Made by a program: the position numbers and the translations under genes
Notes under the pieces: generated by a model
What the model was told of the DNA's origin: nothing
Databases searched by the model: none
The model's input: only the letters and a program-made list of their open reading frames with translations
Assembly (NCBI GenBank): GCA_031292235.1
Contig: JARLHM010000191.1
Location: forward strand, 1 to 34,187
DNA: 34,187 bases
Direction: 5' to 3'
From: Syntrophaceae bacterium
GTDB lineage: Bacteria; Desulfobacterota; Desulfomonilia; Desulfomonilales; Desulfomonilaceae
Shown here: positions 7,173-15,473 of the stretch, in pieces
Layout of the letters: each line of letters starts with the position of its first letter
Position numbering within the stretch: position 1 is the stretch's first letter

Positions 7173-9617
7173 ATGCTCATCAGCTTAAATTGGCTGAAGG
7201 AGTTCGTAGACATTGATATTGAGCCGGAGGAAGTGGCTCAGGTCCTTACCATGGGTGGCATAGAAATAGAATCTCTAACCCATGTAGGGGTAGAGTTAAA
7301 ATCCTGTCTCACCGGAAAAATTGAAAAAGTTACGGCTCATCCTAATTCGGAAAAATTGAAACTTGCTCATGTCAACCTTGGGGAGAGGACCCAAACGGTT
7401 GTTTGCGGCGCTCCCAATACAAAAGTTGGTTTGGTGGTCGCCTATGCTCCAGAAGGATCGGATCTTCCATCAGGCGTAAAAGTCGGGCGTGTGGCCATCA
7501 AGGGAGTGGATTCCCCTGGCATGCTATGTTCGGAAAAGGAGCTTGGTCTTGGTGAGGACGCTTCAGGACTACTTGTTTTTGAGGAAGATACTCCCATAGG
7601 TGTTCCGCTGAGTCGAGCGTTTTCTGATATTGAAGACGTGATTCTCGAAGTTTCAGTTACTCCAAATAGGGGAGATTGCCTGTCTATCATAGGTGTGGCT
7701 CGAGAGATTGCCGCCCTTACCGGTAAGACTGTCAAACTCCCTACCGTCGATCTCGACGAATCAGGTGGGGACATTAACGATGAACTGGCCGTGGAAGTGC
7801 CGGATTTTGATTTGTGTCCACGTTACGTCGCCAAGATGATCGACAATGTTGAGGTGAAGGTTTCCCCTTTCCCTGTTAGGCTGAGGCTGTTCAGGGGTGG
7901 GGTAAGACCCATATCGAACATAGTGGACGCGACCAACTATGTTCTTATGGAATGTGGCCAGCCATTACACGCTTTCGATTATTTTTCCCTGGGTGGACAA
8001 AAAATCGTGGTTCGAAGATGTGCCCAGGGTGAGGTTTTTCAGACCCTGGATAAGATGGACCGCCGACTTCCGGTCCAATCTCTCATGATCCGGGATGCTG
8101 AGAAATCTGTCGCGCTGGCTGGAATAATGGGGGGACTTAATTCTGAGATTCTGGATTCCACCAACAGGGTGGTAATCGAAAGCGCCTGTTTCGAGCGTTT
8201 TGGAGTACGCCGAACGGCTAAGGCGCTAGGAATGTCCACAGAGGCTTCGTTTCGGTTTGAAAGAGGAGTTGATCCTGACGGGTGTGTCTGGGCTGCAAAT
8301 CGGGTGGCGAGTTGTATCCGTTCTTGGTCGGGCGGAAATATTCTCAAAGGAATCATTGATGTTTATCCGGAGCCGATTACCAGGAGAGCCGTTACATTAA
8401 GGACGGCGAAATCAAACATCACATTGGGACTGAATATTTCCCTTAAGGAAGTGAAGTCTTATCTACAGAGATTGGGAATAGCGGTAAAAGACCTTGGTGG
8501 GGCTGATGGGGCATTAGAATGTGTGGCTCCAAGTTGGAGATGGGACTTGGAAAGGGAGATTGATTACATCGAAGAGGTAGCCCGTATACACGGATTCCAG
8601 AATATTCCGGCGACGATGCCGGTCTGTGACGTTGAGCCAGACCACACAAAACGTGAATACAACCTTGTCAACAAAGTCAGGGACCTTATGAACGCCTCGA
8701 ATTTTACGGAAATCATAACCATGTCATTCATATCCAGTAATGCAAATGACCCATTCCGTAAAGATTTTGATAGTGAAGTTGATTTTGCTTTGTTGAATCC
8801 ATTGACCGAAGATTTTTCTGTTATGCGGCGATCTTTACTGCCCGGATTAATGGGCGCGTTAAAGAGGAACCTGAATTTCAAGAATGAAAATCTACGGTTA
8901 TACGAAATTGGCAGGACATTTGTTCCTGTCTTGGGGGTAGAGACGCCTTTGGAGCATTTGAAACTGACCGGCGCCGCCTGTGGGTCCAGGTATCCCAACA
9001 TATGGCATTTTAGCAGAGGAGAGATTGATATACTGGGAAAAGTTGAAGTTAGACCAGAAGTTGACTTTTTTGACATAAAAGGCGCGCTTGAAAATGTTTT
9101 AGATGGATTAGGAATAGAAGATGTTCAATATACGTCGTCTGACAGGCCTTTCCTGCATCCAGGTAAGTCATCGGATGTATTGGTCAAAGGGGACAAGATC
9201 GGATTTATTGGGGAGTTGTCTCCGGAAAAGACCAGAGAAATTGGTTTAAGTAAAAAGGTCCAGATCTTTGACGTTCTTCTAGAGCCTCTTTTTGTTCAGT
9301 CAAGCAAGGATAGAGTTTTTGACCCGCTTCCTCGCTATCCTTATATCGAGAGAGATCTATCGGTCATAGTTGAAACAAATTGTTCAGAAGATAAGATTAA
9401 ACTCTTGATTTCACGTCTAGGGCATGATATCATTACTTCAGTGATCCTATTTGATTTATATCGTGGCGAATCGATTCCTGAGGGCCATAAGAGTATGGCG
9501 TTCCGGATCCGGTATCAGTCCGAGGATCGAACCCTCACCGACGCTGAAGTCCAGGAGGTTCATTCTCAGGTGATTACAGCTCTAATGACAGAGTTGGGAA
9601 TCGCCGTAAGAGAATGA
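7173..9617 (+). CDS. pheT: Phenylalanyl-tRNA synthetase beta subunit
   Basis: The 814-residue protein has the full bacterial PheT layout. An EMAP/OB tRNA-binding domain lies at about residues 40-150 (CGAPNTKVGLVVAYAPEG; SPGMLCSEKELGLG). B3/B4 editing follows (VTPNRGDCLSIIGVAREIAAL, RPISNIVDATNYVLMECGQPLHAFD), then B5 (about 400-475, with DYIEEVARIHGFQNIP), the catalytic-like core, and a C-terminal FDX-ACB anticodon-binding domain (PRYPYIERDLSVIVE; SMAFRIRYQSEDRTLTDAEV). Editing removes mischarged Tyr-tRNA-Phe in this family. GAGGTGA sits about 7 nt before the ATG. The stop is about 100 nt from the merR-like gene. Confidence 0.98.
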   Translation: MLISLNWLKEFVDIDIEPEEVAQVLTMGGIEIESLTHVGVELKSCLTGKIEKVTAHPNSEKLKLAHVNLGERTQTVVCGAPNTKVGLVVAYAPEGSDLPSGVKVGRVAIKGVDSPGMLCSEKELGLGEDASGLLVFEEDTPIGVPLSRAFSDIEDVILEVSVTPNRGDCLSIIGVAREIAALTGKTVKLPTVDLDESGGDINDELAVEVPDFDLCPRYVAKMIDNVEVKVSPFPVRLRLFRGGVRPISNIVDATNYVLMECGQPLHAFDYFSLGGQKIVVRRCAQGEVFQTLDKMDRRLPVQSLMIRDAEKSVALAGIMGGLNSEILDSTNRVVIESACFERFGVRRTAKALGMSTEASFRFERGVDPDGCVWAANRVASCIRSWSGGNILKGIIDVYPEPITRRAVTLRTAKSNITLGLNISLKEVKSYLQRLGIAVKDLGGADGALECVAPSWRWDLEREIDYIEEVARIHGFQNIPATMPVCDVEPDHTKREYNLVNKVRDLMNASNFTEIITMSFISSNANDPFRKDFDSEVDFALLNPLTEDFSVMRRSLLPGLMGALKRNLNFKNENLRLYEIGRTFVPVLGVETPLEHLKLTGAACGSRYPNIWHFSRGEIDILGKVEVRPEVDFFDIKGALENVLDGLGIEDVQYTSSDRPFLHPGKSSDVLVKGDKIGFIGELSPEKTREIGLSKKVQIFDVLLEPLFVQSSKDRVFDPLPRYPYIERDLSVIVETNCSEDKIKLLISRLGHDIITSVILFDLYRGESIPEGHKSMAFRIRYQSEDRTLTDAEVQEVHSQVITALMTELGIAVRE

Positions 9618-9715
9618 TAAGATTGAGGCTTTTTGCTGGAGCAGTTTAGCGATTAGCTGTTTCGACTTACTGGTTTGGCGTTTGGTGGATTCTCATGTGG
9701 AGGGGTGGGTTTGTA

Positions 9716-10144
9716 ATGACCATCGCAATTCCGGAGAAGCAGTATTTTAAAATTGGTGAAGTAAGCGAAATTCTGAATGTTGAGCCTTATGTATTAAGGT
9801 ATTGGGAATCAGAGTTTAAAATCCTTAAGCCTACTCGTACCAGAGCGAGGCAGAGGCTTTATCACAAGAGAGACCTGGAATTACTCGTTGAGATAAAACA
9901 TCTCCTGTACGACGAGAAGTTCACTATCGCCGGCGCCAAGAAAAGGCTTCAAGAGATGAAGAAGCAGGCGGCGGCTGAGAAAAAGGCGGCTAAAGCCCCT
10001 AAGGCGACGAGAGTCAAAGAAGAGATAAAAGCTCTCGAGAGTCGCGTGGAAAACGCAGCGTCCGACACTCAGGTCGATTACAGAGACTTGCTCATTGAGA
10101 TAAAAAAGGAACTCAAGGAACTGCGTATGATTCTTGAAGGCTAG
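9716..10144 (+). CDS. MerR-family transcriptional regulator (pheT-linked type)
   Basis: The N-terminal 75 residues form a MerR winged helix: YFKIGEVSEILNVEPYVLRYWESEF, then LKPTRTRARQRLYHKRDLELLVEIKHLLYDEKFTIAGAKKRL. The rest is an Ala/Lys-rich, coiled-coil-like tail ending in LLIEIKKELKELRMILEG, with no effector domain or metal-binding cysteines. Regulators of this build commonly follow pheT in many bacterial groups; their targets are mostly unknown. The ORF track starts at 9695, but the ATG at 9716 is preceded by GGAGG/GGTGG and gives an N-terminus more like homologues (MTIAIPEKQYFKIGEV). The 9695 ATG remains possible. Confidence 0.9.
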   Translation: MTIAIPEKQYFKIGEVSEILNVEPYVLRYWESEFKILKPTRTRARQRLYHKRDLELLVEIKHLLYDEKFTIAGAKKRLQEMKKQAAAEKKAAKAPKATRVKEEIKALESRVENAASDTQVDYRDLLIEIKKELKELRMILEG

Positions 10145-10477
10145 TAAGGAACAATCCCTGACACGGTCCTTCAAGAATTCCTTTATATTAATGATTTGAG
10201 ACGCACGTTCTGAATCTTCACAAAGTTTGTTTCACAGTGTCGGCCTACAAGAAGTGAGGTTTCTCCCAGCTTTGTGAGACGTATCCCTTTTAGTTCTTTC
10301 CGAATCGTTTACCTCATCGGATTCATTTATAATTTAAAATCTTTGTTTTGGAGAATCACTGGCAAGTGGTTTCCACGACTAAAGGATTTGTCATTGGTAT
10401 TGCGTGTGCGTTAGGTTGAAATTATATATATTGGTAACGAGCTTCCGCTCACACAAATGTCGTCTAGGGAGGTCTAA
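10145..10477. other. Intergenic stretch with one promoter candidate
   Basis: This 333-nt gap holds no supported gene. There is no clear terminator behind the merR-like gene. An 8-bp inverted repeat TCACAAAG/CTTTGTGA (10218-10225, 10270-10277) is widely spaced and may be chance. The right end has the promoter candidate for the zinc-ribbon gene. Confidence 0.5.
10400..10428 (+). promoter_or_regulatory. Putative sigma70 promoter of the zinc-ribbon gene
   Basis: TTGCGT and TATATA are separated by 17 nt. The predicted transcript start lies about 40 nt upstream of the ATG at 10478. Confidence 0.5.
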
Positions 10478-10675
10478 ATGAGCACGCCAATGCATTGCCC
10501 CGGCTTAGAAGCAAACAAGAATCTGACTTCATTCACCTGCAAATGCCCCAGTTGTGGAACTGAAAAGGAAATCTTTTCAGATGAATTTGATCGACCGCAT
10601 ACCTGTAAAAACTGCAAGCAACCAATAGACTTCTCGAAGTGCAGCATCGAATCAAGCGCTTCGACTCTGAAATAG
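10478..10675 (+). CDS. Small zinc-ribbon protein, hypothetical
   Basis: The 65-residue protein has a two-knuckle ribbon: C23-P-S-C26 and C43-K-N-C46, with extra cysteines at 7, 21 and 55. The body FTCKCPSCGTEKEIFSDEFDRPHTCKNCKQPIDF looks like a rubredoxin-like or zinc-ribbon fold; metal binding is inference. GGGAGG lies 6 nt before the ATG and a good promoter stands upstream, so it is very likely expressed as a single gene. It converges on murD. I recognise no specific function; an adaptor or redox/metal role is possible. Confidence 0.8.
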   Translation: MSTPMHCPGLEANKNLTSFTCKCPSCGTEKEIFSDEFDRPHTCKNCKQPIDFSKCSIESSASTLK

Positions 10676-10763
10676 ATAACTTTAAAAAAGCTCACTCAAA
10701 CTGTGCGGTTAAGGATCTATTTGTCGAGTAAATTCTTCGTCAAGACTGATGCCGGTGGGAGTT

Positions 10764-12125
10764 CTATGATGAAAGAATTTCCACCACGATGGCCTTAAAA
10801 GAGTCTCCCCTGTGAAACTCGTTGTTGAAAAGACCAAACGAAGCGCATCCCGGCGAAAGAAGAATGGCGTCACCGGCTGACGCCTGTTCATAAAGACACA
10901 ACACAGCCTTTTTTAAGTTGTCAAAAACACCGACAATTTTGTTCTGGGCGCCATAAAAAGCTAGATCCGAGCAAAGAGTTGATGTTGCGGTCCCTTCCAG
11001 TAGGGCTATCTTATGGGCCCTTCTGGAAGCCGCTTCAGCAAAGGGCCTTAAGTCAAGCTTCTTGTCCGCTCCCCCCGCTATCAGAAAGATTCTTTCGGCA
11101 TGAATAGATTTGAGGGCCATGATCCCAGCGACAGGGGTGGTGCTGGTCGAATCATTGATGAACTGAATCCCGTCTTTTGAGCCTACAGGCTCAAGCCTGT
11201 GTTCAACCCCTTCAAAGTTTTCTAAAACGTCTCTAATTATACTGTTTTCGACTCCAAGTTTGGCTGATAGCCGCCATACAGACGCGACATTTGAAATATT
11301 ATGGTCCCCTGGAATCTTGAGATTCAGGTCGACCGGCGCATCCGTACACGAGAAAAAATCTCTTCCGGCCGGAGCTTCTTTATAGAGGCGTCTTGTGGCG
11401 TCCTGGTCCCCGTTGAAAAGACAAAAATCGGCGCCCTTTTGATACCAGTAAATGGCCTTTTTATCCCATATATATTCTTCCATGCCCGGATACCGATTTA
11501 AGTGATCTGGATAAATATTGGTGAAGATAGACGCATGAGGAGAAATTTGGGCCTCATGGAAACCCTGTAGTTGCCAACTTGACAATTCCATGACGACCGT
11601 ATCCCGATCATTCACCTTTTCCAACAGAGGCAGGGTTGCAACTCCCATTATGTTTCCCGCGAGGAATACTCGAGGTTTCACCCGTTGCAACACCCTGAAC
11701 GCCATCTCCGTTGTAGTAGTTTTTCCCCGGGTACCAGTAATTCCTATGACAGTGCCTTTGAAATACTTGCAAAAGAGGCTTTCATCCATCTCAATCGGGA
11801 CCCCGTGGTCTCTGGCCAGTTTGAGAAATGGCGAAGACTGTGGAACGTCGGCGTTCCGAAGGACCATGTCTGTTTCCACAAAATCAACGGGATCATGTCC
11901 AGCTACTTTAATCCGGACTGGTAAGTCCCTGAGCTTTTCAAGGGAAGGGGTGAGCTGTTCCGAACTCTTTAGGTCCGTAACAGTAACTTCAGCGCCACAC
12001 TCGATGAGAAAAAGAGTATCGTTGAGCCCACGGCCAAGTAGGCCTAATCCCATAACCGTAATTCTTTTACCGGCAAATATGGATTTGTAGTCTTTCAATT
12101 TGTCCAAGCCAACAAGTTTGACCAC
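10764..12125 (-). CDS. murD: MurD-type UDP-N-acetylmuramoylalanine--D-glutamate ligase
   Basis: The 453-residue Mur ligase has an N-terminal Rossmann part (VMGLGLLGRGLN), a P-loop GITGTRGKTTTTE at about 128-140, the central LSSWQL and NIYPDHLNRYPGMEEY motifs, and the C-terminal HRLEPVG, FINDSTSTTP and LLSPGCASFGLFNNEFHRGD. MurD adds D-Glu to UDP-MurNAc-L-Ala in the cytoplasm. Oddities are Arg in the P-loop (usually GTNGKT or GTKGKT) and its location with map rather than in a division/cell-wall cluster. It could therefore be the only MurD or a paralogue. The GTG start has a weak Shine-Dalgarno. It lies 89 nt downstream of map on the same strand. Confidence 0.87.
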   Translation of the reverse strand: MVKLVGLDKLKDYKSIFAGKRITVMGLGLLGRGLNDTLFLIECGAEVTVTDLKSSEQLTPSLEKLRDLPVRIKVAGHDPVDFVETDMVLRNADVPQSSPFLKLARDHGVPIEMDESLFCKYFKGTVIGITGTRGKTTTTEMAFRVLQRVKPRVFLAGNIMGVATLPLLEKVNDRDTVVMELSSWQLQGFHEAQISPHASIFTNIYPDHLNRYPGMEEYIWDKKAIYWYQKGADFCLFNGDQDATRRLYKEAPAGRDFFSCTDAPVDLNLKIPGDHNISNVASVWRLSAKLGVENSIIRDVLENFEGVEHRLEPVGSKDGIQFINDSTSTTPVAGIMALKSIHAERIFLIAGGADKKLDLRPFAEAASRRAHKIALLEGTATSTLCSDLAFYGAQNKIVGVFDNLKKAVLCLYEQASAGDAILLSPGCASFGLFNNEFHRGDSFKAIVVEILSS

Positions 12126-12214
12126 GAAATCTCAGAAGACTGCTGAGTTATTGACCAAATGGGGACCATAATCTTTTATTCCGTAAAAACATTAGGAATG
12201 AATCTTCCAGGTGT

Positions 12215-13036
12215 TTAGAGCATGGACAAAATGTAAGGACCATCTTCGGTTATCGCTATCGAGTGTTCAAAGTGGGCCGACAGTTTGCCATCCGCGGTCA
12301 CAGCGGTCCATTCGTCATCGAGAAGCTTCACTCGCCATGATCCTTGGTTGACCATAGGTTCGAGAGCGAGTGTCATGCCCACCTCTAGACGTGGATTTCC
12401 ACCCACTCCTGTATAATTGGGTATCTGTGGTGGTTCATGCATTTTGCGGCCGACTCCATGCCCTACAAAATCCCGAACTACTGCAAAGCCATGAGACTCT
12501 ACGTGCTTTTGAACCGCTGCTGAGATTTGTTGTAGACGGTTTCCGATCCTGGCCTGTTCAATACCCTTGTAAAGAGACTCTTCAGTTGCAGTGAGAAGGC
12601 GTTTTGCCTCCTCAGAAATTGAACCCACCGGGTATGTTCGAGCGGCGTCGCCTACGAATCCTTTAAAAACAACACCCACATCCACGCCTACTATGTCGCC
12701 TTCACGGAGGACTCTAGACCCTGGGATACCGTGAACGACCTGCTCGTTAACCGAAGAGCAAATACATGCGGGATAAGGTCTCCTGTTGCTCATGCGGTAT
12801 CCTTTGAAAGCAGGTTTTGCCCCTGCGTTTCTGATCATGGCGCAGGCTATCTTGTCCAGTTCGCCGGTTGTTATACCTGGAGTCACTACCTCGCCGAGTT
12901 TCTGCAAAATGTTGGCGACAATTCTATTTGCTTCCCGGAGTGTTTCAATTTCTCGCGTAGTTTTGAGGATTATCGGGTCTTCTTTCAACTTTGGCCTGCC
13001 TTCAGGAAATAAAATGTCATCAACAACGTTTATCAA
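12215..13036 (-). CDS. map: Methionine aminopeptidase, type I
   Basis: The pita-bread metalloprotease removes N-terminal Met from new proteins. All five metal ligands are visible: Asp119 (GVDVGV), Asp130 (GDAART), His193 (VGHGVG), Glu226 (ALEPM) and Glu257 (AHFEHS). The substrate-side His is in HEPPQIPNYTG. At 273 residues it is slightly longer than E. coli Map (264), with an N-terminal extension before IILKTTREIETLREA. The TTG start at 13036 has a poor Shine-Dalgarno, and a later start near KEDPIILK cannot be excluded. It is likely co-transcribed with murD. Confidence 0.95.
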   Translation of the reverse strand: MINVVDDILFPEGRPKLKEDPIILKTTREIETLREANRIVANILQKLGEVVTPGITTGELDKIACAMIRNAGAKPAFKGYRMSNRRPYPACICSSVNEQVVHGIPGSRVLREGDIVGVDVGVVFKGFVGDAARTYPVGSISEEAKRLLTATEESLYKGIEQARIGNRLQQISAAVQKHVESHGFAVVRDFVGHGVGRKMHEPPQIPNYTGVGGNPRLEVGMTLALEPMVNQGSWRVKLLDDEWTAVTADGKLSAHFEHSIAITEDGPYILSML

Positions 13037-13178
13037 ATCGTTTCATAAATTACCAGTAACTAATTGTATAATGACTATAATCTAGATGATCGGGCCACGA
13101 CAACTTTTTGTATCAAAATTCTTGATTTTGGCAGATCGTAGGCAAACTATAGGTATTGGGAATTTTAGCATTTATGGC

Positions 13179-13207
13179 TTGACAGGTTTTTAACGATAAG
13201 CTAAACT
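13179..13207 (+). promoter_or_regulatory. Putative strong sigma70 promoter
   Basis: The consensus -35 TTGACA is followed after 17 nt by TAAACT. The predicted transcript start lies at about 13214, giving a leader of roughly 155 nt to the ATG at 13371. Confidence 0.6.
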
Positions 13208-13228
13208 CAATCAGCTAGTCATGTAATC

Positions 13229-13298
13229 GCCCGACGGAAGTCCGTATCCTCCTTCTTTGGAGCCATACCCTTTTTGTGAATCCGCCGGGCTTCTTTTT
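13229..13298 (+). promoter_or_regulatory. Terminator-like structured leader (possible attenuator)
   Basis: The outer arms GCCCGACGG (13229-13237) and CCGCCGGGC (13282-13290) pair over 8 of 9 positions and run straight into TTCTTTTTG. Inside are two small hairpins, ACGG-4-CCGT and CTCC-6-GGAG, so a three-way junction is possible; the first competes with the inner part of the outer stem. The element lies between a promoter and the gene at 13371. I match it to no riboswitch class I know. Confidence 0.35.
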
Positions 13299-13370
13299 GT
13301 AACAATCTCACTCTTTCCGAGTGAAGTTTGCATTTCCAACCAATATAACACTTCCTGTAATGAAGCTAAG

Positions 13371-13820
13371 ATGAGAACCTACAAGACGATAATTCTTTTG
13401 ACTGTGGTCGCCGCGACTTTTGTTTGGGGCGGCAATGCTTTGTTTTGGATGGAAAATACCTATTGGACTATAAAATCCAGCAAAATGAAGCTTGATCAAG
13501 CGTTTTTTCTTGGTGACTGGCTGGGTGCTACAGGGACCGTCATCAGTATAAGACACGACGGTAAGGCTGATTTCCGGAGTGACCTTTTCTATGTGCAGGA
13601 TGCAAGCGTGAAAATAGAAGGTAATAGATTATTGATCAATATCCCCGGTTTTGAAAAGAATATGACAATTGAGGAACCGCCCAGGCTTGGCGACGATGGA
13701 TTGTGGCGCATGCGCCTCGATGGCGAAATATTCCTTAAACAGTCGCATGATCTGTTTGTTGGAAAGGATGGGAGGCTTAAAGGCCGTAGCGCCATTTCGA
13801 GAGGACTATCCACGGCCTGA
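13371..13820 (+). CDS. Membrane-anchored or exported protein, unknown function
   Basis: From ATG 13371 the protein is 149 residues. It has an N-terminal hydrophobic segment MRTYKTIILLTVVAATFVWG (signal anchor or signal peptide; no lipobox Cys) and then a probably beta-rich domain containing FLGDWLGATGTVISIRHDGKADF, LLINIPGF and LWRMRLDGE. The GDW...G...T pattern recalls small lipocalin-like or calycin-type export proteins, but this is weak. The ORF track begins at TTG 13257, inside the leader; I reject that start because the hydrophobic signal begins at 13371. The Shine-Dalgarno is poor. Its 3' end nearly meets the radical SAM gene on the other strand (12 nt apart). Confidence 0.6.
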   Translation: MRTYKTIILLTVVAATFVWGGNALFWMENTYWTIKSSKMKLDQAFFLGDWLGATGTVISIRHDGKADFRSDLFYVQDASVKIEGNRLLINIPGFEKNMTIEEPPRLGDDGLWRMRLDGEIFLKQSHDLFVGKDGRLKGRSAISRGLSTA

Positions 13821-13832
13821 ATCGACTATATT

Positions 13833-15302
13833 CTATTTGCTAAGCAATTTACGAAAGTGGTATCCAAAAAGCGCGCTTGATACCGCTTCCCCGAAAGCCT
13901 TCCTGTGGAAGATAAGGGCGTTCATCAATAGCTTCCAATAGTAAAATTTTCCTTTATCCAAGATCCCCAAATAGAGAATGGATGAAAAGAAGGCCCTGAT
14001 TTCTAACCTGTCTATTTTTTTGGGACGGGTAGGTTTGTATTCCTTCAAGAACTCAAGCACTCGTTTATAATACTCTTTAGGCGAATAAATATGATCCAGC
14101 ACCGCCTGATATCCGGCTCGAATGGTCTCAGCGTCCATTCTTTTCGGAATAAAGTTCAAAGACCCGTCACAGTTGTCACCTGTGCAATCCGCCAATAAAC
14201 GACCTTCTTCCTGAAGTCTCTGATACAATCTTGTGCCTGGTATTGCATTAAGCAAACCAATCATTGCTTTGACAACGCCGCTACTTTGAATGAACTTGAT
14301 CTGTTGTTCGAAAATATTTGGAGGATCATTGTCGAATCCGATGATAAACCCTCCCATGACTTCCATACCGTTCCTCTGAATTATCTTTACCGCCTCCACA
14401 AGATCCTTGGACTGATTCTGCCGTTTTCCGCACTCCGCGAGGCATTCTTCATCGGGGGTTTCCAAGCCGAGAAAAACCGAATCAAATCCCGCCGCAGTCA
14501 TCAATGACATAAGTTCCTGGTCTTCCGCGAGGTTGACGGAAGCCTCAGTAAACAGGGAGAAGGGGTATTTCCTTTCCTCCTGCCATTTCGTAAGTTCATG
14601 CAGCAAAGATTTGACTTTTGTCTTGTTGCCGATAAAGTTGTCGTCAACAATAAAGCAGCGGCCTCGCCAGCCCATTTGGTACAGGGTTTCAAATTCGTGT
14701 AGCATTTGATCATTGGATTTAACACGGGGTTTGCGTCCATTAAGATGGACTATGTCACAGAATTCGCAATCGAAGGGGCAACCCCTTGAATACTGAATTG
14801 ACATGCAAGCGTAATAACTCATGTTTATCAGGTCCCATTTTGGCAACGGAGTCTGTGTAATATCCGGTTTTTTGTCTGACGTATAGATTTTTTGAACCGA
14901 TCCTTTGGATAGGTCTTCAAGGTAAAAGGGAAGGGTTATTTCAGCCTCGTTCAGAATTTGGGTGTCAATTTCAGGGAATTCTTCGGGGGTACTTGAAAAA
15001 AGAGGACCACCTGCTACCACATTCTTGTCAAATATCTTGGAGCGGCTTATGACTTCCCTCACAGATTCTTTCTGAACTACCATGGCGCCAATGAACACCG
15101 TGTCCGCCCACTTTAAATCCGTGTCCGTAAGTGGTTCCACATTCATGTCTATGAGTTTCAAATCCCAATCCTTGGGCATCATTGAAGCAATTGTAAGGAG
15201 GCCAAGCGGCACGTGAGCAGCGCGCTTTCTTATAAACTTAAGAATATGTTTAAAACTCCAGAAAGTATCAGGAATAGACGGGTATACGAGTAAAGCCTTC
15301 AT
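13833..15302 (-). CDS. B12-binding-domain radical SAM protein (HpnP/DUF4070-like)
   Basis: The 489-residue protein has an N-terminal cobalamin-binding Rossmann-like domain (MKALLVYPSIPDTFWSF to about 145), without the B12-coordinating DxHxxG as is usual in this subclass. A radical SAM core follows with Cys175-x3-Cys179-x2-Cys182 in GCPFDCEFCDI, binding the 4Fe-4S cluster. GRKPRVKS, VDDNFIGNK, FTEASVNLAED, GGFIIGFDND and GLLNAIPGTRLYQRL strongly resemble the group that includes hopanoid C-2 methylase HpnP, with its C-terminal DUF4070 region. No hopanoid genes lie nearby, so the substrate is open; many relatives act on other molecules. GAGG is about 11 nt before ATG. It stands alone, 171 nt from hflC. 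Confidence 0.85.
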   Translation of the reverse strand: MKALLVYPSIPDTFWSFKHILKFIRKRAAHVPLGLLTIASMMPKDWDLKLIDMNVEPLTDTDLKWADTVFIGAMVVQKESVREVISRSKIFDKNVVAGGPLFSSTPEEFPEIDTQILNEAEITLPFYLEDLSKGSVQKIYTSDKKPDITQTPLPKWDLINMSYYACMSIQYSRGCPFDCEFCDIVHLNGRKPRVKSNDQMLHEFETLYQMGWRGRCFIVDDNFIGNKTKVKSLLHELTKWQEERKYPFSLFTEASVNLAEDQELMSLMTAAGFDSVFLGLETPDEECLAECGKRQNQSKDLVEAVKIIQRNGMEVMGGFIIGFDNDPPNIFEQQIKFIQSSGVVKAMIGLLNAIPGTRLYQRLQEEGRLLADCTGDNCDGSLNFIPKRMDAETIRAGYQAVLDHIYSPKEYYKRVLEFLKEYKPTRPKKIDRLEIRAFFSSILYLGILDKGKFYYWKLLMNALIFHRKAFGEAVSSALFGYHFRKLLSK

Positions 15303-15473
15303 TATTAAATGATCCTCAAAGAATGTAAGTGGTTAAGTAATGAGAGGAGAATTAAACAATAAGATCTGATGCGCCGGATTAAGATAAGCCACTTCTTAAA
15401 ACTAGCGCAAAGTATAATAGACAATTAATGCGTATCATCCACAAAGTCAATCCAATTGATGAAATGACAGCGA

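Larger units (their letters stand above)
13037..13370. other. Divergent intergenic region: map side and 149-aa-protein leader
   Basis: This 334-nt region separates divergent genes. The left part shows no distinct element. The right part holds a near-consensus plus-strand promoter (13179-13207) and a foldable leader with a T-rich end (13229-13298). The ORF track extends the next gene into this leader, but the TTG it uses lacks a Shine-Dalgarno. Confidence 0.5.

Noticed and set aside
8564-9076. 170-residue minus-strand ORF inside pheT
   Set aside because: It is antisense to a conserved synthetase region and has no recognisable motif.
10218-10277. 8-bp inverted repeat TCACAAAG/CTTTGTGA with a 44-nt spacer
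   Set aside because: The spacing is wide, there is no T-run, and it may be chance in this composition.
13257-13370. N-terminal extension of the 149-residue membrane protein
   Set aside because: The TTG start has no Shine-Dalgarno, lies in the structured leader, and would bury the hydrophobic signal segment.
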